From Pseudomonas nabeulensis (GTDB lineage Bacteria > Pseudomonadota > Gammaproteobacteria > Pseudomonadales > Pseudomonadaceae): a stretch of 45,519 nucleotides of DNA. The position numbers were made by a program, and so were the translations under genes. The notes beneath the pieces are model-generated. The model was given only the letters and a program-made list of their open reading frames with translations, was not told the origin of the DNA and did not search any database. Below are positions 34,311 through 42,369 of the stretch, piece after piece. The stretch lies in contig NZ_QUZT01000057.1 in assembly GCF_004682045.1 (NCBI RefSeq), positions 1-45,519 of the forward strand. The letters run 5' to 3'. Positions within the stretch are counted from its first letter, which is position 1; every line of letters starts with the position of its first letter.

Positions 34311-34637
34311 ATGACTGCCTTGAACCTTGCGCGCCAACTGCTGGACAGCACCCGTCGGCATGTTGAAAAAAGCGCCGACCCTTATGTGATCAGCCGCTTC
34401 GGCGATTTGCAGATTCGCGTGGACGTTGCAGCCGCGCTACTGGAACGCGCCGTAGCCCATCCCAGCCCTGTCGCCGCCACAGAAGCGCAGATCGCTGCCG
34501 CCGAAGCCCTGATCGCCGCGAGCAACGCCGAATTCGAACTCACCGGCCAACGCACCGCACTGCCGTCGACCCTGGATGACCCGCTGCGTACGAAATACCA
34601 GATCGTCGGCAACTATCACCTCAACGGAGTGCTGTGA
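34311..34637 (+). CDS. Stand-alone C-terminal acyl-CoA-dehydrogenase-like domain
   Basis: This 108-residue protein aligns with only the last part of DszC/SfnB-like enzymes, including the preceding gene: DPYVISRFGDLQIRVDVAAALLERA corresponds to DPFTIAAIGDLQWRVHGTEAILAKA, and LDDPLRTKYQIVGNYHLNGVL to LHDPARWKYHLIGNFVLNGV. It lacks the HNLDRFWRNARTHT motif and the entire flavin-binding middle domain, so it cannot be catalytic alone. It has its own ribosome-binding site (GAGGAG) and its stop overlaps the LLM gene by one base. It may be an accessory subunit or a remnant of a second dehydrogenase gene. Confidence 0.85.
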   Translation: MTALNLARQLLDSTRRHVEKSADPYVISRFGDLQIRVDVAAALLERAVAHPSPVAATEAQIAAAEALIAASNAEFELTGQRTALPSTLDDPLRTKYQIVGNYHLNGVL

Positions 34638-36073
34638 TGTCCCGTGAAATCCGCTTGAATGCCTTCGACATGAACTGCGTCGGCCACCAATCCCCGGGCT
34701 TGTGGGCGCACCCCCGTGACCGCTCGTGGCAGTACAAGGACCTGGAATACTGGACCGACCTGGCCAGGATCCTTGAGCGCGGCAAGTTCGACGGCCTGTT
34801 TATCGCCGACGTGCTGGGTATCTACGATGTGTACAACGGCAACGGTGAGGCCGCGATTCGCCAGGCCACCCAGGTCCCGGTCAATGACCCGCTGTCGCTG
34901 ATCGCGCCGATGGCGCTGGTCACCGAGCACTTGGGCTTTGGCCTGACGGCGTCGCTGTCGTTTGAACACCCGTATCCCTTCGCCCGGCGGCTCTCGACCC
35001 TCGATCACCTGACCAAGGGCCGCATCGGCTGGAACATCGTCACCTCTTACCTGGAAAGCGGCGCGAAAAATATCGGCCAACACGCCCAGACCGAACACGA
35101 TGCACGTTACGACTACGCCGAGGAATACCTGGAGGTCTGCTACAAACTCTGGGAAGGCAGTTGGGAGGAGGGCGCCGTCCTGCGTGACCGCGAGCGTCGG
35201 ATTTTCAGTGATCCGAGCAAAATCCACGAGATCCGCCACGTCGGCAAACACTTCCAGGTGCCCGGCATTCATCTGTGCGAGCCGTCGCCGCAACGCACGC
35301 CGGTGCTTTACCAGGCCGGGGCGTCCAGCCGGGGCAAGCAGTTTGCCGCTGAGCAGGCCGAGTGCGTATTCGTCGCCGCACCGTCCAAGGTCTTGCTGAA
35401 AAAGACCGTCGCCGACATCCGCCGGCGTGCCGCCGAGGCGGGGCGTGATCCGAAGAAAATCCTGATCTTCAACCTGCAGACGGTGATCGTCGCCGAGACC
35501 GACGCCAAGGCCAAGGCCAAATTCGAGGAATACAAATCCTACGTCAGCTACGAAGGCGCGATGGCGCTGATCTCCGGCTGGACCGGTATCGATTTCAGCC
35601 AGTTCAAACCGGATGAGCCGCTCAAGCATGTACACACCAATGCCATTCAATCGGCGGTGGAGGCTTTTTCCACGGCAGACCCGAACAAGGTCTGGACGCC
35701 CAATGAATTGGCCGAGTGGGTCGGCATTGGCGGCTTTGGCCCGTTGTTCGTCGGCGGCCCGGAAACGGTGGCAGACCTGTTGCAGGAGTGGGTGGAAGAG
35801 ACGGATGTGGATGGCTTTAATTTGGCCTATGCGCTGACCCACGAGACGTTTGTCGATGCCGTGGAGTGGCTGGTGCCGGAGTTGCAGAAGCGCGGGGTGT
35901 ACAAGACTGAATATGCTCAGGGCACGTTGCGCGAGAAGTTGTTTGGCAATGGTGCTCGGCTGGAAACGAACCATCCAGGCGCCAGCTACCGCAATCTATC
36001 AAGTCCACACATAACCAATGTGGGAGGGGGCTTGCCCCCGATCGCGGTGGCTCAGACAAAAATAACTGCCTGA
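34637..36073 (+). CDS. LLM-class flavin monooxygenase (DszA/NtaA/SnaA type)
   Basis: This luciferase-like FMNH2-dependent monooxygenase is of the NtaA/SnaA/DszA group that oxidises sulfones, dimethyl sulfide or nitrilotriacetate. Typical motifs are DMNCVGHQSPGLWAHPRDRSWQY, GKFDGLFIADVLGIYDVY, RIGWNIVTSYL and HTNAIQSAVEAFS. The start at 34637 overlaps the previous stop by one base and has GGAG upstream. It is 478 residues, slightly longer than usual: homology ends near HPGASYR and the last 20 or so residues (including NVGGGLPPIAVA) are translated from a REP element, with the stop inside the repeat. It should depend on a flavin reductase, not obvious nearby; the FAD/NAD(P) protein downstream is a candidate partner. 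Confidence 0.9.
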   Translation: MSREIRLNAFDMNCVGHQSPGLWAHPRDRSWQYKDLEYWTDLARILERGKFDGLFIADVLGIYDVYNGNGEAAIRQATQVPVNDPLSLIAPMALVTEHLGFGLTASLSFEHPYPFARRLSTLDHLTKGRIGWNIVTSYLESGAKNIGQHAQTEHDARYDYAEEYLEVCYKLWEGSWEEGAVLRDRERRIFSDPSKIHEIRHVGKHFQVPGIHLCEPSPQRTPVLYQAGASSRGKQFAAEQAECVFVAAPSKVLLKKTVADIRRRAAEAGRDPKKILIFNLQTVIVAETDAKAKAKFEEYKSYVSYEGAMALISGWTGIDFSQFKPDEPLKHVHTNAIQSAVEAFSTADPNKVWTPNELAEWVGIGGFGPLFVGGPETVADLLQEWVEETDVDGFNLAYALTHETFVDAVEWLVPELQKRGVYKTEYAQGTLREKLFGNGARLETNHPGASYRNLSSPHITNVGGGLPPIAVAQTKITA

Positions 36074-36108
36074 CACACCGCTATCGGGAGCAAGCCCCCT
36101 CCCACATT
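36018..36108. repeat. REPIN overlapping the 3' end of the LLM gene
   Basis: Arms ATGTGGGAGGGGGCTTGCCC from 36018 and its inverted partner ending TCCCACAT near 36106. The first arm is translated as the C-terminal tail of the LLM monooxygenase, whose stop (36071-36073) lies between the arms. Confidence 0.92.
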
Positions 36109-36181
36109 GGCCCGTGTAGATCCAGAAAATTCCGCCAGCGGACCACCGCACGCACATCACCCAAATAGGAGTATCACCCCT

Positions 36182-36838
36182 ATGAGCGTGCACCCACTCA
36201 AACATCCGCTGGCCGTGGAATGGCCCGCCGAACGGCTCGACATCTCGGCCAACGCCCTGGAACGACTGCACCACTGGGCCCAAGTCACGCCACTGCACAC
36301 TGCCCTGCGCCACAAACGCCAGGGCCAGTGGCATGCGTGGCGCTGGATTGACGTGTCACGGGACGTCGAGCGCTTGGCTGACGGCCTACGCCAACAGGAT
36401 TTCAGTGAACACTCGCGCCTGGCCCTTAGCGGCGTGTTTGAGCCTAACCTGTTGCTGCTGGCGCTGGCCGCTCAATCCATTGGCGGGCAGGTGCTGACGC
36501 TGGCGGACAACCTCGAACCTGAGGTGCTGGAGTATCACCTGCGGCGGATACGGCCCACCCACACTTACGCTCGGCATTGGCCATTGGATAACGGGCTGGA
36601 TTTCGCCGAGCTGCTGGGCCCGGTCGACCCCGGGCAATACCTGACTCGCTGGTGGCAACCGAGCGACGAAACCGCCCTGTGGAGTGAGCAGAGCACTCAA
36701 TCGCACGGTGCGCTGGCGGCGGTGCTGGAGCAATGGCTCGCCGACGGCCAAGGTAGGGCGTTTGGCGATCGACGTGAAGTCGCGGCCGCTGGCAGTTGGC
36801 GCCGACGATTATGTGAGTGGGCATTGGCCAAGCGGTGA
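36182..36838 (+). CDS. Truncated AMP-binding (acyl-CoA synthetase-like) protein, probable pseudogene
   Basis: This 218-residue ORF, with GGAG 9-12 bases upstream, matches only the N-terminal subdomain of acyl-CoA synthetases: TALRHKRQGQWHAWRWIDVSRDVERLADGLRQ and LALSGVFEPNLLLLALAAQSIGGQVLTLADNL. The ATP-binding signature (TSGTTGxPKG type), the central core and the catalytic C-terminal domain are all missing. The last 25 residues or so (SWRRRLCEWALAKR) look like random-frame translation. Another reading frame from about 36753 resumes synthetase-like sequence (LAIDVKSRPLAVGADDY, then SGDTGR), so a deletion with frameshift probably destroyed the gene. The intact form could have activated a sulfur-containing or carboxylic acid. 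Confidence 0.7.
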   Translation: MSVHPLKHPLAVEWPAERLDISANALERLHHWAQVTPLHTALRHKRQGQWHAWRWIDVSRDVERLADGLRQQDFSEHSRLALSGVFEPNLLLLALAAQSIGGQVLTLADNLEPEVLEYHLRRIRPTHTYARHWPLDNGLDFAELLGPVDPGQYLTRWWQPSDETALWSEQSTQSHGALAAVLEQWLADGQGRAFGDRREVAAAGSWRRRLCEWALAKR

Positions 36839-36923
36839 TACGGGCCGGTCCTACTTTGGTACTGTGCGACACGCCATCCTTGAATGTGGCGCTTATGATC
36901 GCGAACGACATCTATCTGGGTAA
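36753..36923 (+). pseudogene. Out-of-frame remnant of the acyl-CoA synthetase C-terminal part
   Basis: In a different frame from the preceding ORF, codons from 36753 to the TAA at 36921-36923 encode VGRLAIDVKSRPLAVGADDY and then GHWPSGDTGRSYFGTVRH. This resembles the LAVDV...SRPLAVGY...GDTG region of acyl-CoA synthetases. It ends 19 bp before the FAD/NAD(P) gene with its own ribosome-binding site, as an operon partner would. It probably belongs to the gene starting at 36182, joined by a deletion near 36745-36755. Confidence 0.45.
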
Positions 36924-36942
36924 ACAGTAAAGGCGAACTTGC

Positions 36943-38337
36943 ATGACTGACTCCATCCGCAACGCTGATGTCTTGATCATCGGCGGCGGGCTAAGCGGCA
37001 CAATGCTGGCGGTGCAACTGCTGCGCCAGCCGGGCCAGCGCCGCATCCTGGTGATCGAACCGCGTGCCGAACTTGGCCGTGGCGAGGCTTACAGCGCGGT
37101 CGAACTGGGCCATACCTTGAATGGCAATGCGGCGCGCATGAGCGTCGACCCGGACAACGCCGACGACCTGACCCAGTGGCTCACCGATTACATCGGCGCT
37201 GGGGGCTGGCCGGAGTCGGACCAGCAGCACGTGCCTATTAGCGAACTGTTCCCGCCCCGGGGGATCTTCGGCCTATACGCGCAACAACGGCTGGCTGAGG
37301 CCAAGGCGTTGTCGGCGTCCACCGTGGAGCATGTGCGTGGCGAAGTGGTCGACCTGCTGGTGGACGACACCTCGACGCTGCTGACGCTGGATAACGGTCA
37401 GCAATTGCGCGGTGCTTTCGCCGTGTTGGCCACCGGCATGTTCCCGGCGGCGCGCACGCCGCAGACCGAGTCCAGCGGCCTGAACGCAGCTGCGATGGAC
37501 CCTTGGGACGTGAAAACCATGACCCAACTCGACCCCCAGGCCACGGTGCTGATCATCGGCTCCGGGCTGACCATGGTCGACGCCGTGGTGTCCCTGGAAC
37601 AGGCCGGCCATCGCGGGCCTATCGAGATTTTTTCGCGCCATGGCTTGTTGCCCCATGTGCGTCGGCAACCGCCGAGTTGGGTGGATTTCCTGGCCGATGA
37701 CCACAGCCTGCGCAGCCCACGGCAATTGCTCCGTGAACTGCGTCGGCAATGCCGAATCGCGCAGGCGCAGGGCATCGATTGGCAAGCGCCTTTGGACACG
37801 GTGCGCGCCCATATCGGTCGTTTGTGGAGCCAGGCCAGCGAGCGGGAAAAACGTCAGTTTGTACGGCATGTGCGGCCCTGGTGGGAAAGCCATCACCACC
37901 GCTCGCCACCGTTGAGTGCGCAGTTGGTGGCGCGTTTGCATGAGGAGGGGCGCCTGCGGATTCGGGCGGCGTCGTTCAAGGGGTTGGAGCCTTCATCCGA
38001 AGGTGTAGTCATTCGCCTGCGCCCGCGTGGCGAGCCGGTGGTGACCCTCGTTGCGGGCGCGGCGCTGATCAACTCCAGCGGCATCGAATACGACTGGCGC
38101 CGCGTGGCCCGGCCGTTGCCTCAGCAGTTGCTCAAACGTGGGTTGATCCAGCCAGGGCCATTGGCGTTGGGGATTACGGCGGATGCGGGCGGGGCGGTGG
38201 TGGATGCCCAGGGGCAGGTCAGCCAGCGGTTGTTTGCCATGGGCCCGCCATTGCGGGGGATGTGGTGGGAGAGCACGGCGGTCACCGACGTGGCGATTCA
38301 GGCCAAGGCGCTGGCCTTGAAGCTCGCAAACCTCTGA
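36943..38337 (+). CDS. FAD/NAD(P)-binding oxidoreductase
   Basis: This 464-residue protein has two Rossmann signatures: VLIIGGGLSGTMLAVQLL (about 10-27, FAD) and VLIIGSGLTMVDAVVSLEQAG (about 202-222, NAD(P)), separated by a region with VLATGMFP. It matches the NAD_binding_9 type of FAD-NAD(P)-binding proteins, often found beside organosulfur and oxygenase genes. AAGG lies 10-13 bases upstream of the ATG. As the last gene of the cluster it may reduce flavin for the two monooxygenases or act on the oxidised product; neither is proven by the sequence. A REPIN follows it. Confidence 0.9.
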   Translation: MTDSIRNADVLIIGGGLSGTMLAVQLLRQPGQRRILVIEPRAELGRGEAYSAVELGHTLNGNAARMSVDPDNADDLTQWLTDYIGAGGWPESDQQHVPISELFPPRGIFGLYAQQRLAEAKALSASTVEHVRGEVVDLLVDDTSTLLTLDNGQQLRGAFAVLATGMFPAARTPQTESSGLNAAAMDPWDVKTMTQLDPQATVLIIGSGLTMVDAVVSLEQAGHRGPIEIFSRHGLLPHVRRQPPSWVDFLADDHSLRSPRQLLRELRRQCRIAQAQGIDWQAPLDTVRAHIGRLWSQASEREKRQFVRHVRPWWESHHHRSPPLSAQLVARLHEEGRLRIRAASFKGLEPSSEGVVIRLRPRGEPVVTLVAGAALINSSGIEYDWRRVARPLPQQLLKRGLIQPGPLALGITADAGGAVVDAQGQVSQRLFAMGPPLRGMWWESTAVTDVAIQAKALALKLANL

Positions 38338-38354
38338 ATCTGCAATGCCATCCA

Positions 38355-38443
38355 GTGTGGGAGGGGGCTTGCCCCCGATAGCAGTGTGTCAGCTAAAAAT
38401 CTGGTACTGATTCACCGCCATCGGGGGCAAGCCCCCTCCCACA
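38355..38443. repeat. REPIN (inverted REP pair)
   Basis: Left arm GTGTGGGAGGGGGCTTGCCC and right arm ending GCCCCCTCCCACA flank a GTGTCAG block. It separates the convergent FAD/NAD(P) gene and the exporter operon. Confidence 0.92.
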
Positions 38444-38455
38444 GGGGATTTGTAT

Positions 38456-39709
38456 TTATTTTGGGATCTTCACAAGGCCAGGCTTCAAGCCAAACACCTC
38501 GACGCCCTGCGGGGTTGATTGCCCGGTAGTGACTTTCACCCGTTCCACCGGCCTGTCCATCGCCTCCCGATACTCCACCTCACCGCCCGTGATCGCCTGG
38601 GCCGGCACCACAATTGCCTGCTCATTGTTGTAGGTGACGATGGTCAAGCGCGCACTCATCCCCAGCCGCACCCGCTGCAACTGCTGTGGCGTCAACTTGG
38701 GGATCGACAGCGTTACCGGAAATTGCGCACTGCCCTGGCTATCACTGGCAATCGCCAGGCCACTCACCACGCTGACCGAGCCCGTCAGCCGCTCGCCATC
38801 GAAGCCATCCCCCAGCACTTCCACCGCCTGGCCCTGGCGCAGTTGGTTGATGTCCAGCTCCGAAACCTTGGCGGTGATTTTCAACCGTTCGATATTGGCC
38901 AGGCCAAACAGCACCTGACCCTGGCTGACCTTGCTGCCGGCCTGCACAGGGGCATTGTTGTTACCACCGTTTTGGGTCGATGAGTTATTGCCGGGTGCCG
39001 GCACCACGATGCCGGAAAACGGCGCCTTGACCTCTCGGCCATCGAGCAACTTGTGCAGAGCGTCGTATTTCACCGTGGCGTTGGTCAGCTCCATATCGGC
39101 GATCTGGCGGTATTCGCCCTTGCCCTGGTCGAGGGCCTGTTGCAGTTCGCTGCGCGCAGAGGTCAGGTCCAGTTGTTGTTGCTGGGTCTGTTGCTTGAGG
39201 TCGTCCAGTTCATTGCGCGGGATGATGCCGCGCTGGAACAGATTTTCGCTTTCAGTCAGCTTGCGTTGGGTGTTGCCGGCGGTCATTTCAGCGGTGCGCA
39301 GGCTGCGCCGGGCGCGGGCGACCGTGGGGCTGCTGTCCCAGTCCTGCATCTCCTGCACGGTGCGCCGCGCCTTGAGCTGGGCGGAGAGGGCATCGCGCAG
39401 TTGCACTTCGAGGGTGGATGGGTCCATGCGCAGCAGCACCTGGCCGGCCTCGACCCGTTGGCCTTGTTCCACCAGGTTGGCTTGCACATTGCCGTCGAAC
39501 GGCGCCGTGAGGGTGATGGTGGTGTCGGGCTCGATCTTGCCCACCAGGCCGATCTGGTGCACCAGCGGGTCTGGCTTGACCGCCAGCCACTGCTCGGCAG
39601 CGCCGGACGACTCGGTTGTTGGGCTGCGCAGGCCAAGCAGGGTCAGACCGACAGCGGCCAGCAGGACGATCACGGTGGCGCCGAGCAGGCGTTTCTTATT
39701 AGTAGTCAT
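38456..39709 (-). CDS. HlyD/MacA-like periplasmic adaptor
   Basis: This 417-residue membrane-fusion protein has one N-terminal membrane anchor (LLGATVIVLLAAVGLTLLGL, about 8-27), a lipoyl half-motif (PFDGNVQANLVEQGQRVEAGQVLL, about 69-92), a long coiled-coil hairpin (about 95-225), the second lipoyl half (KAPFSGIVVPAPG), and a beta barrel with GMSARLTIVTY. It links the ABC permease to the TolC-like channel. An insert rich in Asn and Gly follows KAPFSGIVVPAPG (NNSSTQNGGNNNAPV, about 242-256). It overlaps the TolC-like gene by eleven bases and is last in the operon. Confidence 0.9.
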   Translation of the reverse strand: MTTNKKRLLGATVIVLLAAVGLTLLGLRSPTTESSGAAEQWLAVKPDPLVHQIGLVGKIEPDTTITLTAPFDGNVQANLVEQGQRVEAGQVLLRMDPSTLEVQLRDALSAQLKARRTVQEMQDWDSSPTVARARRSLRTAEMTAGNTQRKLTESENLFQRGIIPRNELDDLKQQTQQQQLDLTSARSELQQALDQGKGEYRQIADMELTNATVKYDALHKLLDGREVKAPFSGIVVPAPGNNSSTQNGGNNNAPVQAGSKVSQGQVLFGLANIERLKITAKVSELDINQLRQGQAVEVLGDGFDGERLTGSVSVVSGLAIASDSQGSAQFPVTLSIPKLTPQQLQRVRLGMSARLTIVTYNNEQAIVVPAQAITGGEVEYREAMDRPVERVKVTTGQSTPQGVEVFGLKPGLVKIPK

Positions 39710-41177
39710 TGAGGGCGATTTCCCAACTTTCCAGCGTCATGCCCAGGGTCAAGTCGAGCTGGGTCTGGGCGTTCAGATAAGCGATCAGCGCATTGAGCTG
39801 CGCGTTTTCGGCATTGCGCAAATCAGTCTCGAAACTCAGCACCTGGAAGTTGGTGGAGCGCCCGGCGCTGAGTTTTTCCCGTTCGATTTCGATCTTGCGC
39901 CGCGACAGCTCCACGGCGCGCTGGGAGATCTCATATTGGCGCCAGCGCGTGCCGAGGTCGCGCACCACATCATTGACGCTGCGCTCCAGTGCCTGGCGGG
40001 CGTCGGTAATGCGGATTTCCTGGTCTTCCACATTTACCCGGGCGCGCACTTCGGCCTGGCGCGTGCTGATGTCGCCAATGGGGATTTGTACCTGCACCCC
40101 GGCGTAACTGTCCCACGTGCGGTTATTGGTATTGCCGGCGTCGTTGTTGTAAGCGTCGCGCACCTGGTTCGCACCGGCTACCAAATCGACTTGCCAGCGT
40201 CCGGAGTCCTTGGCGATCACCAGGTTGAGGTCGGCCTGCTGGCTGCCGAGCAGCGCGGCGAGGTATTCCGGTTGCTGGTTCTGCGCCAGGTTGAAGGCTT
40301 CGCGCTTGTCGATCTGCATGGGCCTGGCTTCCAGCGCTTCACTGGCACGAATCGGTGTGGACAGGTCCAGGGCCAGCAGGCGCAGCAGGGCCAGGCGGCT
40401 GGTGTCGAGTTGGTTCTGGGCTTCTTCCACCCCCAGTTGCTGGGTGGCGATATCGGCCTCGGTCTGCACGATTTCGAACTCGGCCATACGCCCGGCGTTA
40501 ATCAGCGCCTTGTTCACTTCCAGCAAAGTGCCGGAGCGCTTGAGGGCCTCCTGCACAATGGTCAGTTGTTCCTGGGCACGCAGCAGCTCGCGGTAGGTGG
40601 CGATGATCTGGCTGATGGTCTGCGCCACGGTGGCCTTGAGGTTCAGGCGGTTGGCCTGCTCCGACAGGCGCGACAGGCGCAACGGCGCGGTGGTGGCGTC
40701 CCAGCCGGCGCCGCGCATCAGCGGTTGGATGATCGCCAGGTCCAGGCCGTCGCTGCGGTAGCGACCGGCGCGGTTGGCGTTGTTCAGTTGCTGGGTCCAG
40801 GCCATGCTCAGGCGCGTGCCGTATTCACCGAGCAAGGTGGCATTCGGCGCCAGGTTGGCGTTGCGCGCGTTGTCCGCCGAGCCACGGGTGCTGCGGTAAT
40901 AACTGTTGAGAGTGAGCTTGGGGTTGAAGGTGTCTTCCGCCACGCGCAGGTCGAACTTCTGCGCGACACGTTGCAGGTAGGCGCTGCGGATCGCCGGGTT
41001 GTTGCGCAGACCCAGGTAGACGGCATCGCCGAGGGTCATGGTGGTGACCTGGGCATTCAGCGACACACCACGGTCATAACCGCTGCGGGTGGTGCTCGGC
41101 GCCGACGGGTTGATCACCACGTTGGTCGCCAGGGCGGGCAGGCTGACCAGGGTCAACAGCACAAGCCATTTACTCAT
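39699..41177 (-). CDS. TolC-family outer-membrane channel
   Basis: This 492-residue exporter channel has a signal peptide (MSKWLVLLTLVSLPALA) and no lipobox. The TolC-like OEP repeats are at about 45-250 and 280-480, with LRNNPAIRSAYLQRVAQKFDLRVAEDTFNPKL and long alpha-helical hairpins (for example NIKATVAQTISQII-type helices near 170-240). It is longer than standard OprM proteins. The start at 41177 is chosen because it gives a signal peptide and overlaps the permease stop by eight bases; the frame is open upstream only through the permease. Confidence 0.9.
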   Translation of the reverse strand: MSKWLVLLTLVSLPALATNVVINPSAPSTTRSGYDRGVSLNAQVTTMTLGDAVYLGLRNNPAIRSAYLQRVAQKFDLRVAEDTFNPKLTLNSYYRSTRGSADNARNANLAPNATLLGEYGTRLSMAWTQQLNNANRAGRYRSDGLDLAIIQPLMRGAGWDATTAPLRLSRLSEQANRLNLKATVAQTISQIIATYRELLRAQEQLTIVQEALKRSGTLLEVNKALINAGRMAEFEIVQTEADIATQQLGVEEAQNQLDTSRLALLRLLALDLSTPIRASEALEARPMQIDKREAFNLAQNQQPEYLAALLGSQQADLNLVIAKDSGRWQVDLVAGANQVRDAYNNDAGNTNNRTWDSYAGVQVQIPIGDISTRQAEVRARVNVEDQEIRITDARQALERSVNDVVRDLGTRWRQYEISQRAVELSRRKIEIEREKLSAGRSTNFQVLSFETDLRNAENAQLNALIAYLNAQTQLDLTLGMTLESWEIALNDY

Positions 41178-42369
41178 CGCGCAGGGCCTCCACCGGTTGC
41201 AACCGCGAGGCCGAGACCGCCGGGTAGATGCCAAAGAACAGACCCACCAGCAAGGTACTGCCCACTCCCAGCGGCAGGGCCGCCACGGCCAGCGAGAACT
41301 CCCAGCCTGACAGCCAGGCATAGAGCCAGGCGGCGGTCATGCCCAGCACCGCACCGCATAGCGCGCCGACGGCCGTCAGGGTGACCGCTTCGAGCAGGAA
41401 CAGATTGCGAATATCCTTTTGGCGCGCGCCCAGGGCCATGCGGATGCCGATTTCACGGCGGCGCTCCGACACGTTCATCAACATCACGTTCATTACCCCC
41501 ACGCCGCCACCCACCAGGGAAATCGCCCCCAGGGCCAGCAGCAGGTAGGCGAAGGTGCGGCTTTGCCGGGTCATGCCGTCGATCATTTGCTGGGGCACCT
41601 GGATGTCGACCGTGTGGTCGGTGAGTTGGCGTTGCAGCGCAGCGGCGGCGTCCCTGGCCATGCGTTCCATGTCCTGGCCGGGCGCCGCGCGGATGACGAC
41701 ATTGCTAATGGCGGGGGTGGCATAGATGCGGCGCATGCCTTCGGCGGGGATAAACAAGGATTCGCCGCCCTGGATGGGCATCAGCATGGCGCGGGGCTGT
41801 TCGTGCAGGATGCCGACGATCAGGAACAGGTAATCGTTGATGCGTACCCGGTCGCCCAGTTTCAAGGGATCACCCGGCGTGCCGAGGGTTTGCGCTACCT
41901 TGGCACCGACCACGGCGTAGGTTTCATTGGCGTCGAAGTTGGACAGGAAGCGGCCTTCACGGATATCCAGGCGCATGGCCTGATTAAGGTCTGGCGTGCT
42001 GCCGACAAAGTTCGCGTTGGTGGTGCGCCCGTGGAACACCATCGGCCCGCTGAACAAGCTGAGAGCGCCGATATGGGCAATGCCCGGCACGGCCTGGCGT
42101 ACGGCGTCGAGATCCAGCTGTGTGCGCATGGTCCGGTTGCCGCCGCCCTTGGACGGGAACTGGACCACCAGGGTGTCGGTGCCCATGTCCTTGAAAATCA
42201 TCGCGGCATCTACCGCCGCGTTATGGCCGATATTGATCAGTGCCACCACCGACGAGCTGCCGATCACGATGCCCAGCAGCGCCAGGATCGAGCGCTTGCC
42301 CAGGGTGCGCAGGCTGACGAACGCTTCATGCAGCAATTGGCTGAGACTCTGCTCGACCCGCAGGCTCAT
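41170..42369 (-). CDS. MacB-type ABC exporter permease
   Basis: This 399-residue FtsX/MacB-type permease has one membrane segment near the N-terminus (SILALLGIVIGSSSVVALI, about 25-43), a large periplasmic MacB_PCD domain (about 50-255), and three C-terminal membrane segments (about 272-385) with VMLMNVSERRREIGIRMALGARQKDIRNLFLLEAV, the diagnostic FtsX/MacB loop. In E. coli MacB the ATPase and permease are one polypeptide; here they are two genes that overlap by four bases (ATGA). Confidence 0.92.
   Translation of the reverse strand: MSLRVEQSLSQLLHEAFVSLRTLGKRSILALLGIVIGSSSVVALINIGHNAAVDAAMIFKDMGTDTLVVQFPSKGGGNRTMRTQLDLDAVRQAVPGIAHIGALSLFSGPMVFHGRTTNANFVGSTPDLNQAMRLDIREGRFLSNFDANETYAVVGAKVAQTLGTPGDPLKLGDRVRINDYLFLIVGILHEQPRAMLMPIQGGESLFIPAEGMRRIYATPAISNVVIRAAPGQDMERMARDAAAALQRQLTDHTVDIQVPQQMIDGMTRQSRTFAYLLLALGAISLVGGGVGVMNVMLMNVSERRREIGIRMALGARQKDIRNLFLLEAVTLTAVGALCGAVLGMTAAWLYAWLSGWEFSLAVAALPLGVGSTLLVGLFFGIYPAVSASRLQPVEALRDE

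Noticed and set aside
39699..41321. TolC-like gene starting further upstream than 41177
   Set aside because: The extra residues overlap the permease gene out of frame, and the signal peptide begins at MSKWLVLL.
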